Part shown: piece after piece, positions 1-16,784 of the stretch | Layout of the letters: every line of letters begins with the position of its first letter | Numbering within the stretch: the stretch's first letter is position 1 | DNA from: Polytrichum commune | Taxonomy: Eukaryota; Streptophyta; Polytrichopsida; Polytrichales; Polytrichaceae | DNA: 64,000 nucleotides | Direction of reading: 5' to 3' | Assembly (NCBI GenBank): GCA_950295325.1 | Contig: OX485803.1 | Span: 14,506,001 to 14,570,000, forward strand | Made by a program: the position numbers and the translations under genes | The notes under the pieces: generated by a model | What the model was told of the DNA's origin: nothing | What the model saw: the letters and a program-made list of their open reading frames with translations, nothing else | Database searches by the model: none

Positions 1-350
1 CTCCATGTTCTTCTCGTGGTTCGAAATAAAAGTAGTGCCATAATAAAATTTGAAATGACTTTAAATCCAGAAGTAGATGGAGATTGTCACACCTGAATTT
101 CTCAAGATCTCACACGATAACTAAGGTAATGTGGGCCTTATGTGGTCACTCTTCTTAACTGAAGACCTATATTTGAGTGGTACACGGCTGGTTGTTATGA
201 ACAGACACCAAAAAACCATCATCATGTGTTACGATGAGATGGGACTATGTGCTCATAATATGATAAGCATTCTAGGACCAACACAGTGGGGAAGGTCTAT
301 GTGATAACTTAGAGAGATAGAGAATTTTCATTTCGACCTGTCATAGCTAC
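1..350. repeat. Dispersed non-autonomous TIR-element copy (degenerate)
   Basis: Text around 165-300 (wording such as 'tttgagtggtacacggctgg', 'gaacagacaccaaaaa', 'gggactatgtgctca') is a reverse-strand version of a block that recurs near 30.7, 33.4, 35.1, 42.9, 44.0, 44.6 and 46.4 kb. I see no coding signal. The copy is diverged and its outer ends are not resolved, so the left limit may lie outside the window. Confidence 0.4.
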
Positions 351-813
351 TTATAACCTGTCGTGGAACTCCGATGATTCTGAAACTTGGAATGACAATC
401 TTCGTGATTCACTGCAATTGCTAACCGGAAGGGACAATTCCCAATCAGATCTAACAGCCAAAATTGTCTGTGGAATTGGAAATGCCCACAATTGGGCCAC
501 ATACCTTACAAGCAAAGTAGTGACCCCCTAGGTTACATGAAATGGGATAAGGGAACCATAAAAGCAGAGATGCTGATTAAATAAGCTCATGATGAGAAAA
601 AACCGTTTGAAGCGACCCATTATGATTGAGATGAATGTGTTGAAGTTTTTACAAATACACAGTACTCATATATTATGAGCTTTACTGAAGACCCAAAAAC
701 CCTAATATATTAGGAGTAGAACTATAGCGAATCACATGTATTGCACCATTTTGCGAGAGAAGGTTTTTAACTCTGAAGATCGTAGCTACTTCTTCAGCAA
801 CATGTCAGAATGT

Positions 814-1174
814 TCACTGCCGAGGATCTACATCCATCTCTGGTGCGCCCTCGATGGATACTTCTGTTTGCATATGATGCTTCCCCTTCAATTGTAAAAC
901 CTGAAACCCTAACAATTCTCCTAAATCTTCCACACTACTGATGAATGAACCTTCAAACTCCATCCCGTTTCTAAAATAAAATCCCACCACAGATTGGATT
1001 GTAAAACATACCTTCAAGCTTGCGCAAGAAACTGGTGAGCGTATGGAAGAGAGCTCCGAAATATTTCTTCATTCGGATCCGACTCCGACGATCGCCAGGT
1101 GAAGACCGTAGGTCATAAGCGGGTTCAACACTAATTAATTCAAAATTCTTGAGTGTTGCCACGTGTCGGTTCAT
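814..1174 (-). CDS. Possible partial gene of unknown function (exon-like coding)
   Basis: On the minus strand two overlapping reading frames look more protein-like than their surroundings. One is 1174-1010, with a basic stretch ending MKKYFGALFHTLTSFLRKLE. The other is 814-966, beginning MEFEGSFISSVEDLGELLGF and ending at a stop at 814. A GTATG sequence follows the first segment and a TTTTAG precedes the second. The implied intron would be only about 41 nt, too short for a normal plant intron, and the frames do not join cleanly across it. No family is recognised. It may be a decayed gene fragment or chance coding. Base composition is more GC-rich than the flanks, which is the main reason for listing it. 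Confidence 0.2.
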
Positions 1175-1179
1175 GATTT

Positions 1180-4087
1180 GTCAGAACCGGTACAGAAACC
1201 TATGTGTCACTTCAAAGTATCAGCATTTCGGCACCGAACCCCGTGTCCTAAGTCCCAAGTCACATGAGGTCAATCTGTGCAATCTCAACCATTGAGAGCA
1301 TGCAAGTTAGGACTTACCATTTCACACAAGTCCTAAGTCCCAAGTTTGATCGACATTTGAGAAAACTTTCTAAAAGGATCTTGCTAGCTCAACGCGTTTT
1401 GGAGTCTATTTGGAAAGTTTGGGACCTCCTCTTCTGACATCTCAAATTTTGAGAGAATTTTAGGATCTAAAGTGAATATTCTAAACAATGTTTTGATTAA
1501 TTTGACATATTTATGAGTATATCCTATCTGTGAATGTACATATAAACGGCATAACACCATGATGTGGCTTGAGGATACTCTAGCCCTCTTTTCTAACATT
1601 ATACAAGTTGTCACCAAGGTCATCATGTGGCATTGGATTCCACGTATCTATCCTGATTAATAATGAAGGTGTCCATATGTGTAACATCTGGCAAGTTGCT
1701 ATAACATGTTGTTGCAACCGATCTTTATTTTAATCAATCCATGCCATCACTTATTTTGCATGGGTGAGAATATTAGTATGTAATATGTTAATTGAGAACA
1801 TACTTGATTGTAATGTACAAAAGTCATTATAAACATATGTTTATCTTGATATATTAGTATGTTTATGTTGTGCGATTATTTTAACGTAAGAGAATATATT
1901 GATATTAAGAGGAAAGATCATCAATATATCTTATTTCAACAAATGTATCATTTGATTTCATTGTTTAATTTCTTTTCTCAAATAATTGTATTGTATGATT
2001 TTATCTTAGATGTTATGTCTCATGGTACACACCAGAGTTATATCATTAAATACTTGTGAAAATAAAGAAATATTACAAAAGTAAATGAAGCAAATGGATC
2101 TCAAACCAAAAAATGAAGTGGATTTTAAGTTGAAGGAGAGACAAAGAAGACATCATGAATAGGATAAGTAAATTGAATTTAAATTAGGAAAAATAAATTA
2201 CACAATATATAACAAGAGCCACACAATCACAAAGGAAAAAGAATGGCCTTAAAAAATCATAATTTTCTCAAGGAAAAATAAAGACAAAAACATGGAGCAC
2301 ATACAAATTGAAAAACAAAACACTTTAATAGAAGAAGAGATGCAAGGAGCAAAAAGATCTTTGATGTGGAAATATAATAAAAAAATAAAACACTTTCAAT
2401 GAAAAATGATAGCAAAGTACGAGAAGAAGGCGAAGTTCTTAGAACAAAAAAATATGAAGAGGAGGTGGAGCAAAGCGTGGGCATGTTCATTACAATGAAG
2501 CAGAGAAGGAAAACAAAAACCTATGAGTAGTTCAAGTGGGTTGTAAAGAAACAAGGATATGGAGGGTCTTACATGGCCACAAGTTGGTGAGTTTGCACAG
2601 TCCACAGCCTAGTGTGCTAGCTTAGACAGCTTTAGATTTTGCCATCATGCATATATATTTATTCCACACTAGACAAAGAAATTGTCTTATTTCTTATTGC
2701 TTAAAATAAATTTGTCAGTATAATTGACAAGATGAAAGCGAATGAAGAATGTTGTAGTGATGAAGGTACTTGAGTGTCACAAATCCATGGCCAAATAATA
2801 CCCTCCTTGACATTTACGTTAGTTTATACGTGGTATTAAGAGTCCACCCCCTGGGCACCCATCTGCTCCATAACTTGGGTTGTACAAAGTAGAAAGCTAC
2901 ATTATCTATTTTGTGTCTATTGTGTGTCTACTTGGAAAATATGACACCAATGTTACGTGTTCATACTTAAAGGAAATACATCCTTAATGTTTGGCAAGTT
3001 GCATTGCAAAGTTGAGAATCGCTCTTCCTTTCTCAACAACCACATGATTGTCACATGCAAATTATTACCTAATTAAATCCTCTAAATCCTTAAGAACCAC
3101 ATGGCAACTAACATATAGGAGAAGGATAGTTGAAGAGAATGTTCACGCATTTTTAAGTCAAGAACCCAAGATCATGTCTTTATTCCAAGACCCTCTAATC
3201 CCCCTCTTCGACTACCACAAGGAGAAAACTTGTCCATTCCAACCATTTGTTCCAACTCATGGTGAGAAAATGTGTAAAGAAATCATCTTGGTCGCCAACT
3301 AGAACTAGAACCAAAAACTTTCAATGAGCAATCAAGGTGACATCTTTATGCATGTTCTTGCTATGAGTTGCAATCAAATGGTTGGAATGAACAAAATTCT
3401 CCTTACTGGAATCAAAAATGTCTAATTGATGACCAAGGTGATTTTTTTATGCATGTTCTTGCTATGAGTTGCAATGGGTGGTTGGAATGAACAATTTTCT
3501 CCTGAACTGGAACCAAAAACCTCTAGTTGACAACCGAGGTGATTTTTTTATACATGTTCTTGCTATGAGGTTCAACTGATGATTGGAATTGACAAATTTT
3601 ATCCTAGTGTACCCTTCTTTGGCGTAATAACCATACCTTCCCAAACCCTTACGTTTGCTCCCACCATGGACACTCTTCTAAAAACTAAAGAGAAAATTCA
3701 AGCATATTTTTAACCCACCCTTCATATCAATATCAACCAAACACAAATTTAGGAGCATTTGCCACACTGTTCAATAAACAAACCACATTGACAATTAATT
3801 CATTCATAAGTACGAGTCAAGGTCAAATGATTATTTCCTCGTTCAATTCCCATGATTTCTCAAAATGATTGATTTTTGTTCTCTGCTCAAGTCCCTTGCC
3901 GTTGAGCTCGAATGTAGGTTCTGATCTCCCTCCTAGCCAGTATTTCAATTGAAGAAACCGTCAATATTCAACTTTGTGCGCATCTCATAACTACCCATGT
4001 TAGGAAGAGACACACACAAATAAAAAATGTAACTTATGGATCTATGGCCATAACTGATGTTGTTCAGATAAATTGGAATGGAATTAG
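1180..4087. other. AT-rich intergenic region
   Basis: No gene is supported here. The short open frames lack introns, motifs or composition bias. The segment contains a purine-rich stretch at about 2090-2480 and the tandem repeat described at 3330-3605. The last few hundred bases are the likely 3' untranslated region of the small heat-shock gene. Confidence 0.5.
3330..3605. repeat. Three tandem copies of a ~101 bp unit
   Basis: The block 'ggtga..ttttatgcatgttcttgctatgag' followed by '(g)gttggaatgaacaa' recurs starting near 3337, 3438 and 3539, giving a period of about 101 bp. Copies differ by scattered substitutions. No coding sense was found in the unit. Confidence 0.75.
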
Positions 4088-5129
4088 TTATGCCACATCG
4101 ATAGATCGAGGAGTGGACTGGTGAGACTTAATCTTCTTGGGGATGGTGACGGTGAGGACGCCATGTGAGACTTTAGCTTTCACTCCTTCCACGTTCGTGT
4201 TCTCAGGGAGCTGAAAACGGCGAAGGAATTTGCTCTGCGCCCTTTCGAATCGGTGCCATTTATCATTCTTGTCCACTTCCTCTTTGCAACGCTCCCCTGT
4301 TATCTGCAACGTGTTGCCATCTTCCACCGAGACCTTCACCTCCTCCTTCGTCAAACCTGTAATCACCCACATGAATTCTAGGTCGTCCAACAATTGCATT
4401 ACAAAAAAATGATAAGGAAGAAATAAAATGATCATGACGTTTTTGTGTGACGAGATAAACAACATGTTCCCCTATACACGGTCTTGGGTTTAGGCAGGAA
4501 GCATGCTTAGGTTTAATGCCTACATTAGTAGATAAACTGAGGTAAGATTTGAACAAAAACACAAAACATGACATAATTTTGGAGAATGCATTACAAACTT
4601 TCAAATGATGTTGTATAGTACTGCAACTACTGATAGTATTCTTCCACCTGGTGGTGCAAAACGTACTCATCAACTCATCATCCTACAGTTTTCATATCGC
4701 TTTTATGCAACAATACTCTTCATAATAAACGAGAAGTAAGAAATTATAACCGCACGACATGATTTAGCCATCACATCTCCTTGTGATGGATTTTTTTGGA
4801 TGCTGCTAACTTAATTACCTACCAGGAAGATCGGCTTTGAAGATATGGGCGTCACTGGTCTCCTTCCAGTCGACCCGAGTGCTCGCCACCGCACGCATAT
4901 CGTTCGCAAACGATTTGCCAGGCTCATGGTTCCACAGGGCACCCATATCTCCAAAAATGTCCCACGCAAACGGATCAAAAATACTCAAGCTCTGGTCCTG
5001 ATGGCCGCTACTTTGGCTGCGGTTGTTAGGATTGTGGAATGGAGTCATCGCCATCGTTTGCAGATATGAATGTTGCTGATTGTCACCCACGGTCACTGCA
5101 ATTGATAACAAATTGAGGCTCAAATCCAC
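4088..5129 (-). CDS. Small heat-shock protein (HSP20, class I type)
   Basis: ATP-independent holdase chaperone that binds unfolding proteins, probably cytosolic. Exon 1 runs from the start to 4823 and exon 2 from 4356 to 4088; the 466 bp intron (4822-4357) is GT-AG. The join gives [14 protein letters not shown], inside the alpha-crystallin domain. Family hallmarks are an N-terminal [11 protein letters not shown] segment, [18 protein letters not shown] at the domain start, [18 protein letters not shown], the GVLTVTIPK signature, and a C-terminal I-x-V motif (SIDVA). Two starts are possible: 5129 (191 aa) or the internal Met at 5054 (166 aa). The shorter product is close to the usual 150-160 aa and is preferred. 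Flowering-plant class I genes are normally intronless, so this intron is notable. A heat-shock element lies upstream at 5331-5349. No targeting signal is obvious. Confidence 0.93.
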
Positions 5130-5330
5130 ACAGATTGTGTCACACGCACCTTCCCGGCCGGTGCACTGATGATGGGCTGAAGTATTTCTTACAATTTAAA
5201 CTTGAAACCTGTCTCTCTTATCACACAACTGGAGAGATCGAACTTGCGGAATGGAAATCAAATTTGCGAGAGCTTATTATCTGTTGAGCGCTGAGTGCGA
5301 GGTGAGGCTGATGGGTTTCTTGCTCTTGAT

Positions 5331-5349
5331 GAATATTCTAGACCATTCC
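5331..5349 (-). promoter_or_regulatory. Heat-shock element upstream of the small HSP gene
   Basis: On the minus strand the sequence reads gGAAtggTCtaGAAtaTTCa: alternating nGAAn/nTTCn pentamers, three good and one imperfect. This is the binding pattern of trimeric heat-shock factors. It lies about 200 bp 5' of the upstream start codon, with an AT-rich TATA-like stretch (gataataagc on the minus strand) near 5275 between them. That spacing suits heat-induced transcription of the downstream chaperone gene. Confidence 0.6.
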
Positions 5350-11361
<6,012 letters not shown>

Positions 11362-14300
11362 GATCTTCAATGAAGAAATACTGGCTGCAGCGGTGACCAG
11401 ATGAGATGGCTAGGAAGAGGATGCAGAATTCAGCTTAATTTTAAAATGTCATCTCTTGCCACTGTCCGAACCTGGTGGAATTTTTGCTTTGATATTTTCA
11501 CATTCATCAAAGATTGAAGTTGCAGAGCTTTTGTTTGTGGTGAGAAATGTGGAGCTCAAGGGAGCCCTAGGTTTTTGCTGGATATTTTGAGGAAGTGCAG
11601 TTAGACCTGTGGAATTTTTCTTACAAGCTGTGGAATCTCTGAGCCATGCCTTCAATTAGTGAAATTTGAATGCTCATGTTTGGTTCGAGTCACACATATG
11701 TTTCAAGTTTAACGAACTGGTTTTATTTATTTATTAGGCATTAGAATATGCACTTTCATATTATCGGAATTAGGATTCTTGGAACCAAAAAGTCTTCAGA
11801 TTTCAGGATGATGAACTTTGAAGCCACACACATGCTTAGAAATTTCCAATATGCATCCAACATTCTTTTTGCAAAGGTGGCCTTTCCTATCGTCCTTTGG
11901 CTTGAGTAAATATGATATCTACTCCTGAAAAGTGGCCTAATACAAATAGTGGATTGTCAGGATAGCCAAAAAAACTCTTGTAGCTTTGATATCCCAGGTT
12001 GCAATTCCCGAGGAGTTAAAACTTGCACAAAATTGGAGTTTTCCATCTTCCTGGTCCATCTTTATTAGGCATTCGAAAACACACTTTCATATTATCGTAC
12101 TGAGGATTTATGCAACCAAAAAGTCTAGCGCAATCACCTTTTGTTTCAACTTATGTCACTTTTTCTGCCCACACCATGCTTCCGCTGGGTGCTAACCTCT
12201 AAACTTTTTAATAAGTTACATGTTATTCTTTGATCTTCAAGAAGTGAGCCTTGGGGCCTGAGGATGTGAGGAGCTTTCCAAATTCTGTATTCCAACTTTG
12301 ATATTGCACTTCAACCCTGACATGCACTAAAGCTTGTCCTAGTCATGTGTCCTTTCTCAGTAGAGCTGTATCTTTAAAGTTTTCAATCATTGGAGCTCAG
12401 CACAAATTGGTTTTTAATAGGTAGCAGTAAGAGAGTGGTTTGATCTGAACTTGGCTTTTCAAGACTTCTGAAAGTAGAAACCACTAGACTTGGGGGGGCT
12501 AACCTATTAAAAACTAATTAGATGTAAGGAGTATTAGGGATCATTGCATTTGATTTGAAGATTGAGCACTCTTAACCTAATTGCTATGACAACCTTATTC
12601 ACTTCCCTTGAGGGAACACCTGGGACACACCTTGCTCTACCTCTGACGATTGTGTGTATGTGTTCCTTGTGCTGTTTTTTTTTCTATTTGCATTCTGGTA
12701 AGGGACTTGCCGTATTCACATGTATGCTGCTAACTCAAAAACTTACTCCATAGTGCAAGGTAAGGTAATTAGCACTACAAGCATATGAGTCATGGGCAAT
12801 TGACATGCGGCATTGAGAAATTGTCTTATGGCACTAGAAAATTTGCAAATCTACCACAACGATAGATTTGCATCTCTCTCTCGCCAATAAAGGACAATTG
12901 CCTAGGACTCATATGTTGGGAGTGTAAGTGTGAAGGGCGAGGCTCTTTAAAAGGTCAAGGGTGGCCATTGGTTTCCTCTTGGTTCTCTTTCTCTCCATTC
13001 ATTTGTGGCATCTCCTCTTGAACGATGCTCAACATTGAAGGTGTTGATGTAGTTGCAATTTTACTTCTTTGACAATGAAGTTCCATTGTTTTGATTGTGA
13101 TGATGTTTCTTCCTCTCCATTCCTTTCCGAGGCCTCCCCCCTTTGAATGCGGCTCAATGTTGGAGGTGTTGATGTGGTTGCAATATTACCTCTTAGGCAA
13201 TGAAAATCCATTGTGGTGAATGTAACAATGAAAAATTAAAATACTTCCATGACACTCAAGTTCTTAATCCCCAAGGTTTTAGATGCTTAGAGGACACTTG
13301 GACCAAAATTGACGTACATGCTAGATACCGTGTAATTAGATCAACACAGTAGCTTTGAATTGCACAGTGAAAGTTGAAACCTACCCCTTATTGTTGCTAG
13401 TGTCAGAAGATTTGGGCCTTGCAGAGCGAGAATGGGCAAGAAATCCATAATCTATAGAAAATATGTGAGGAAATCTTCAACACAAAAGACATGAGTCTAC
13501 TACTTGCAAACCGCCATTGAACTTTGTAGCCTTCTAGATCTGCTCAAACATTGAAGCCTAAAGGTGCAAATGACGATGATGGGTGCTATTCATTAACACA
13601 ATGCCAAAGTTGGAACCCAACAAAGGTATACCCAATTTACCAACAATGAACTTAAAAACAACACTATATATCATAATCACATAGTTGGGCGCTTTATATG
13701 CATGATGACATTGATTTTAGGTTGATTGTTGGTTTTGAGTTTGCTTACTTTACCAAAATATGAATCCTATTACACGACTAGAAATTTGAAAAAAAAAAAA
13801 AAAAAAAAAAACTCTTCAATTTAAATCAGACATCACTACACACCTAGTCGATGGCAATTTGAATCCTTTTTGATACAATGCTCATAACCATTAAGGTATG
13901 TAGACTCAAAATCAACATTAAACTTGAAAATAACACTACGTACAACAATCACATATTTGGGACCTTCTAATGTATGACAAAGTATAATCTGGAATATGAT
14001 GTGTTGGTTTTGGGTATGCCTTGTACTTTGCCAACATACGAGTCCCAAAGCCCACATCCCTAGCAAAGAAAGAAAGAAAGAAAGAACACAATCATACCAT
14101 GTTCATAAATTTACAAATTCTACAATTGCTTAGGATGTATGGGCTAGAGGGAATTATTGCATACAAGCGCACCTCTCATCCCTCCAACATAAAAACTTGA
14201 CCCCATTTGGATTTGTGGTTGATTCATCTCAAATTACTTGAACTAGACTGAATTTGGTCCATGGAGCTAATTTCAATGTCCAATTAACTAATAAAGTAAC

Positions 14301-14590
14301 CTCCGGGCTATATATTATGTCAAACAAATTATGTTGGATGAATGAGAGGTAGGTATGCTCATATATGATATAACCCTCTTGCCGGACGTGTGCTATGGGA
14401 CTCGTATGCTAGTAATGGTCATGAGGCTTGGAGATAGATTATTCTTAGAAACAACATAAAAACTTGGCCCCTTATAGATTTGTGACAAATTCATCCGAGA
14501 AAACTTGGACTAGACAAATTTGACGTCTTTAAAACTAATTTTAGTGTCAAGTCAACTTCAAAATAATAGATTTGTGATTGATTCATCTCA
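11362..14590. other. Intergenic region downstream of LYSA with local duplications
   Basis: 11362-11650 is the likely LYSA 3' untranslated region. Beyond it no gene is supported. Direct repeats are seen at 11730-11810 versus 12060-12135 ('ttattaggcatt..aa.a..cactttcatattatcg'), 12975-13090 versus 13105-13215 ('gctcaa(c/t)(a/g)ttg.aggtgttgatgt.gttgcaat'), and 13620-13790 versus 13890-14060. A 22-base A-run lies near 13790 and an (AAGA)n run near 14065-14085. These are local, diverged duplications without coding sense. Confidence 0.5.
12768..12925. repeat. ~160 bp hairpin MITE, related copy at 30180-30345
   Basis: Starts 'gcactacaagcatatgagtc' and ends 'gactcatatgttgggagtg'. The interior carries a second palindrome around 'tttgcaaatctacca...atagatttgca'. 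The copy at 30180-30345 is in the opposite orientation and ends 'actcatatgcttgtagtgc'. It looks like a small TIR element with no coding capacity. Confidence 0.6.
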
Positions 14591-14599
14591 AATGACTTG

Positions 14600-15430
14600 A
14601 ATTATATTCCAATCCTCGATATGTGATACTCCAATAAGTGTTAATATTGCATATGTGTTAAGGAAAATTGTGCTCCTCAGAAATACACTAGTGAATGTTC
14701 ATTATTAAGTGTTAAGAGAATTTATAAAAACATGTGCTCCCCTCCTCAATGAATTCACCTTAATAAGTGTTCATTTGGATGAAAATGGGGCTTTGGAAAG
14801 TACAACTTGGATTAAATTCACAAAATCTCTAACCCTAAACCCTAATGGTTGATTGGAACAACTAGCATTGGTATATGCAAAAGAATGAAACTGGACCTAC
14901 TATGAATGCACATGACTTCATCAGTGATGAACTAGAGCTTGATCTAAACAATCCCTACATACCTATTGAGGAAGAAATTATAAGTATGCTTAATGAAAGA
15001 GATGATGCAGTTGATAATGAACCCATTGAAGGAGTTGACAATGTGCAAATCGGTGATGTGGTGGTAGATAGATTAGGATTCAAGGATGTTGAAAGTGCAT
15101 TAATGACCTTGATACTTTTTTGGGGAACAAAGACTACCGATGTTACACCTCTCATCCAAAGCATCCAAACACTTCAAGGAAATAGGACCTTGGCATGCAC
15201 AAGAACCTCATCAACCTACTCTAAATTCACTCTCCCATCGCGCCTAGATGTACGACAACATTCATATCCTTGCGTATTCCCATCATTTGTCAAAATATAA
15301 GCGTTATTTTTTCAAATTCTAAAGTCACATGATTATCATTCATGTAAGTGTTACAAACTGTCTATGCTACCCCTAATAAGTGTTAAAAGTTCCCTCACTC
15401 TGAAGTGTCAACAAAGATCAAAGGTAGACC
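14600..15430 (+). mobile_element. Pogo-like DNA transposon relic with transposase C-terminal remnant
   Basis: The segment shares long stretches with 21410-21685 (same strand, 3' part only) and 26030-27060 (opposite strand). Putative ends resemble CAGTC..ACC..CGATA..GTTAA in inverted orientation; the 21.4 kb copy ends 'gttaacaaatatcgagggtg' plus 'gactg'. These ends resemble those of pogo elements but are too degraded to fix exactly. It encloses the ORF at 14875-15300. Confidence 0.5.
14875..15300 (+). pseudogene. CENP-B/pogo-type transposase C-terminal tail remnant
   Basis: An open frame of 141 codons. Its first ~100 residues contain NNPYIPIEEEIISML, an acidic stretch, DAVDNEPIEGV, then a predicted amphipathic helix DVESALMTLILFW. 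A close relative is encoded in the opposite orientation at 26324-26614. The acidic linker followed by a short helix resembles the C-terminal tail of pogo/Tigger/jerky-like DDE transposases. No DDE residues are present, so any function is lost. Assignment rests on layout and on neighbouring pogo copies rather than a recognised domain. After about residue 105 the frame runs into non-coding repeat sequence. Confidence 0.4.
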
Positions 15431-15521
15431 GTAGACTAATGTAAGATTCACAAAGCCAATTTCAATGTCCAATCTACTAAAAAAGATAACCTCTGGACTG
15501 CATATGATTATTATAGGCATA

Positions 15522-15948
15522 TAAGGTAGAAATACCATAACCCGTTAACCACCCTCTAACCGTGCACTAGACCGCCGTCATAATGGTGAAGTGCCATTTC
15601 TAAAACCGATCATGGCTCGGCGGCAACTCCAATGCGTGTACACTTAGTGTAGCCAATGGGAGTCAAGTGTTAATGTACTCATGAGGTAACCGATTTAGGC
15701 GATGTTCTGTATGGAAAATGCAGATTACCGTGTTCAGTGTAGGGAGAATCTAATGAACGAGTAGGGGTTCAGACAACTTTCCACTTTGAAAAATTGTAGC
15801 ATTTTTTGTATAGGGCAGAAAAACATGAAACAACATGCATTCTTCACGAATCCTTCTCGTCTATCTTGGCAAAATCATCTCATGATTGTTTGACCAGATC
15901 TTCGATGCGAATCACCTTATTTTCATGGGTTACGGTATTTCTACCTTA
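15522..15948. mobile_element. 427 bp MITE (TAAGGTAGAAATACC ends), copy 1
   Basis: Begins TAAGGTAGAAATACCATAAC and ends with its inverse (GGTTACGGTATTTCTACCTTA), so the TIR is at least 20 bp. A TA at each end suits a TA target duplication. A second copy of nearly equal length lies at 23184-23612 in the opposite orientation and matches along its whole length. It has no coding frame. TA duplication and this length are typical of MITEs mobilised by mariner/pogo-type transposases. Confidence 0.88.
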
Positions 15949-16077
15949 ATGTTAGGTGAATGAGAGATACGGCGGTCGCATACGACGATGGCTCCCTCTA
16001 TCTCGTCGTATGCTAGTATTGATCGTGAGGCCTGGGGCCAATGACATTGGTGCTTTAGCTTACTTACATCCCATGTG

Positions 16078-16784
16078 TCATTCGTACCTGGTCCTTGGTG
16101 CCAGAGTATGTCTCGGGGAGGCTTGGAGGACGTGAAGCCATTGATGTCGCTGCACGTTTAAGCTGTGTCCCAGATGCTTGCATGCTTTGTCTGTGTCTGT
16201 CTGTCTTCCTTCCTTCCTTCCTTCCTTCCTTCTGGTATACATGCAGCTGGGCCGAACGAGAGAGAAAGAGAAGGAGCTCACCCGGGCGACTCTCTCATGC
16301 ATCGGATCCGATCCCGAGGGTGTTTTGTTGGGGTTTAGGGTTGGGTGCCCACCTCCAAACATGCATGGAATGGTCAATATCCCATTCGGTATGAGGTAGA
16401 TGGTGCTAAAACCGTCGCTTTGAACCCACTTGTAATGGGTACTCGTGTCAAATTGGAACGCTTCCAACGATTCCACGTTACCAATCGACAAGGAATGAAC
16501 GTCGTATTCGTGGTGTCCAGTCTTATCAAACCACGTGTCGATCTGATGTATGTTCTTCACTACAAGCTTTGCCATGTACCACTCAAATATAGGCGTCCAA
16601 GTAAGAAGAGTGACCATATATGGTATTGGTATTAGACATCTTATTCATGTGTTGGTTGTTGTTGTTGTTGTTGTAAAGTTCGCTCTGGGAGATGATGGCA
16701 GAAGGCATGGGCACATGGTTGAAGAAAGTGTTGCTTCGTATTTAGGCAGCCGCTTGGGAGGCCGGACAACCGGCCATGCAACTA
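16078..16784. other. Unassigned segment with microsatellites
   Basis: Contains a (TTCC)n run at 16207-16231 and a (GTT)n run at 16651-16673. 'gaggtagatggtgctaaaacc' near 16394 matches one end of the MITE at 42299, but no matching right end was found. A 179-codon minus-strand frame (16617-16078) reads through the TTCC repeat as a KEGR repeat and overlaps the MITE-like sequence, so it is not accepted as a gene. Confidence 0.5.

Noticed and set aside
14825-14850. Telomere-like 'ctaaccctaaaccctaatgg'
   Set aside because: Only about two and a half units. Too short to be an interstitial telomere; common by chance in plant leaders.
16078-16617. 179-codon minus-strand open frame
   Set aside because: It translates a TTCC microsatellite and one end of a MITE-like sequence. 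No motif or splice context is present, and other frames are equally open.
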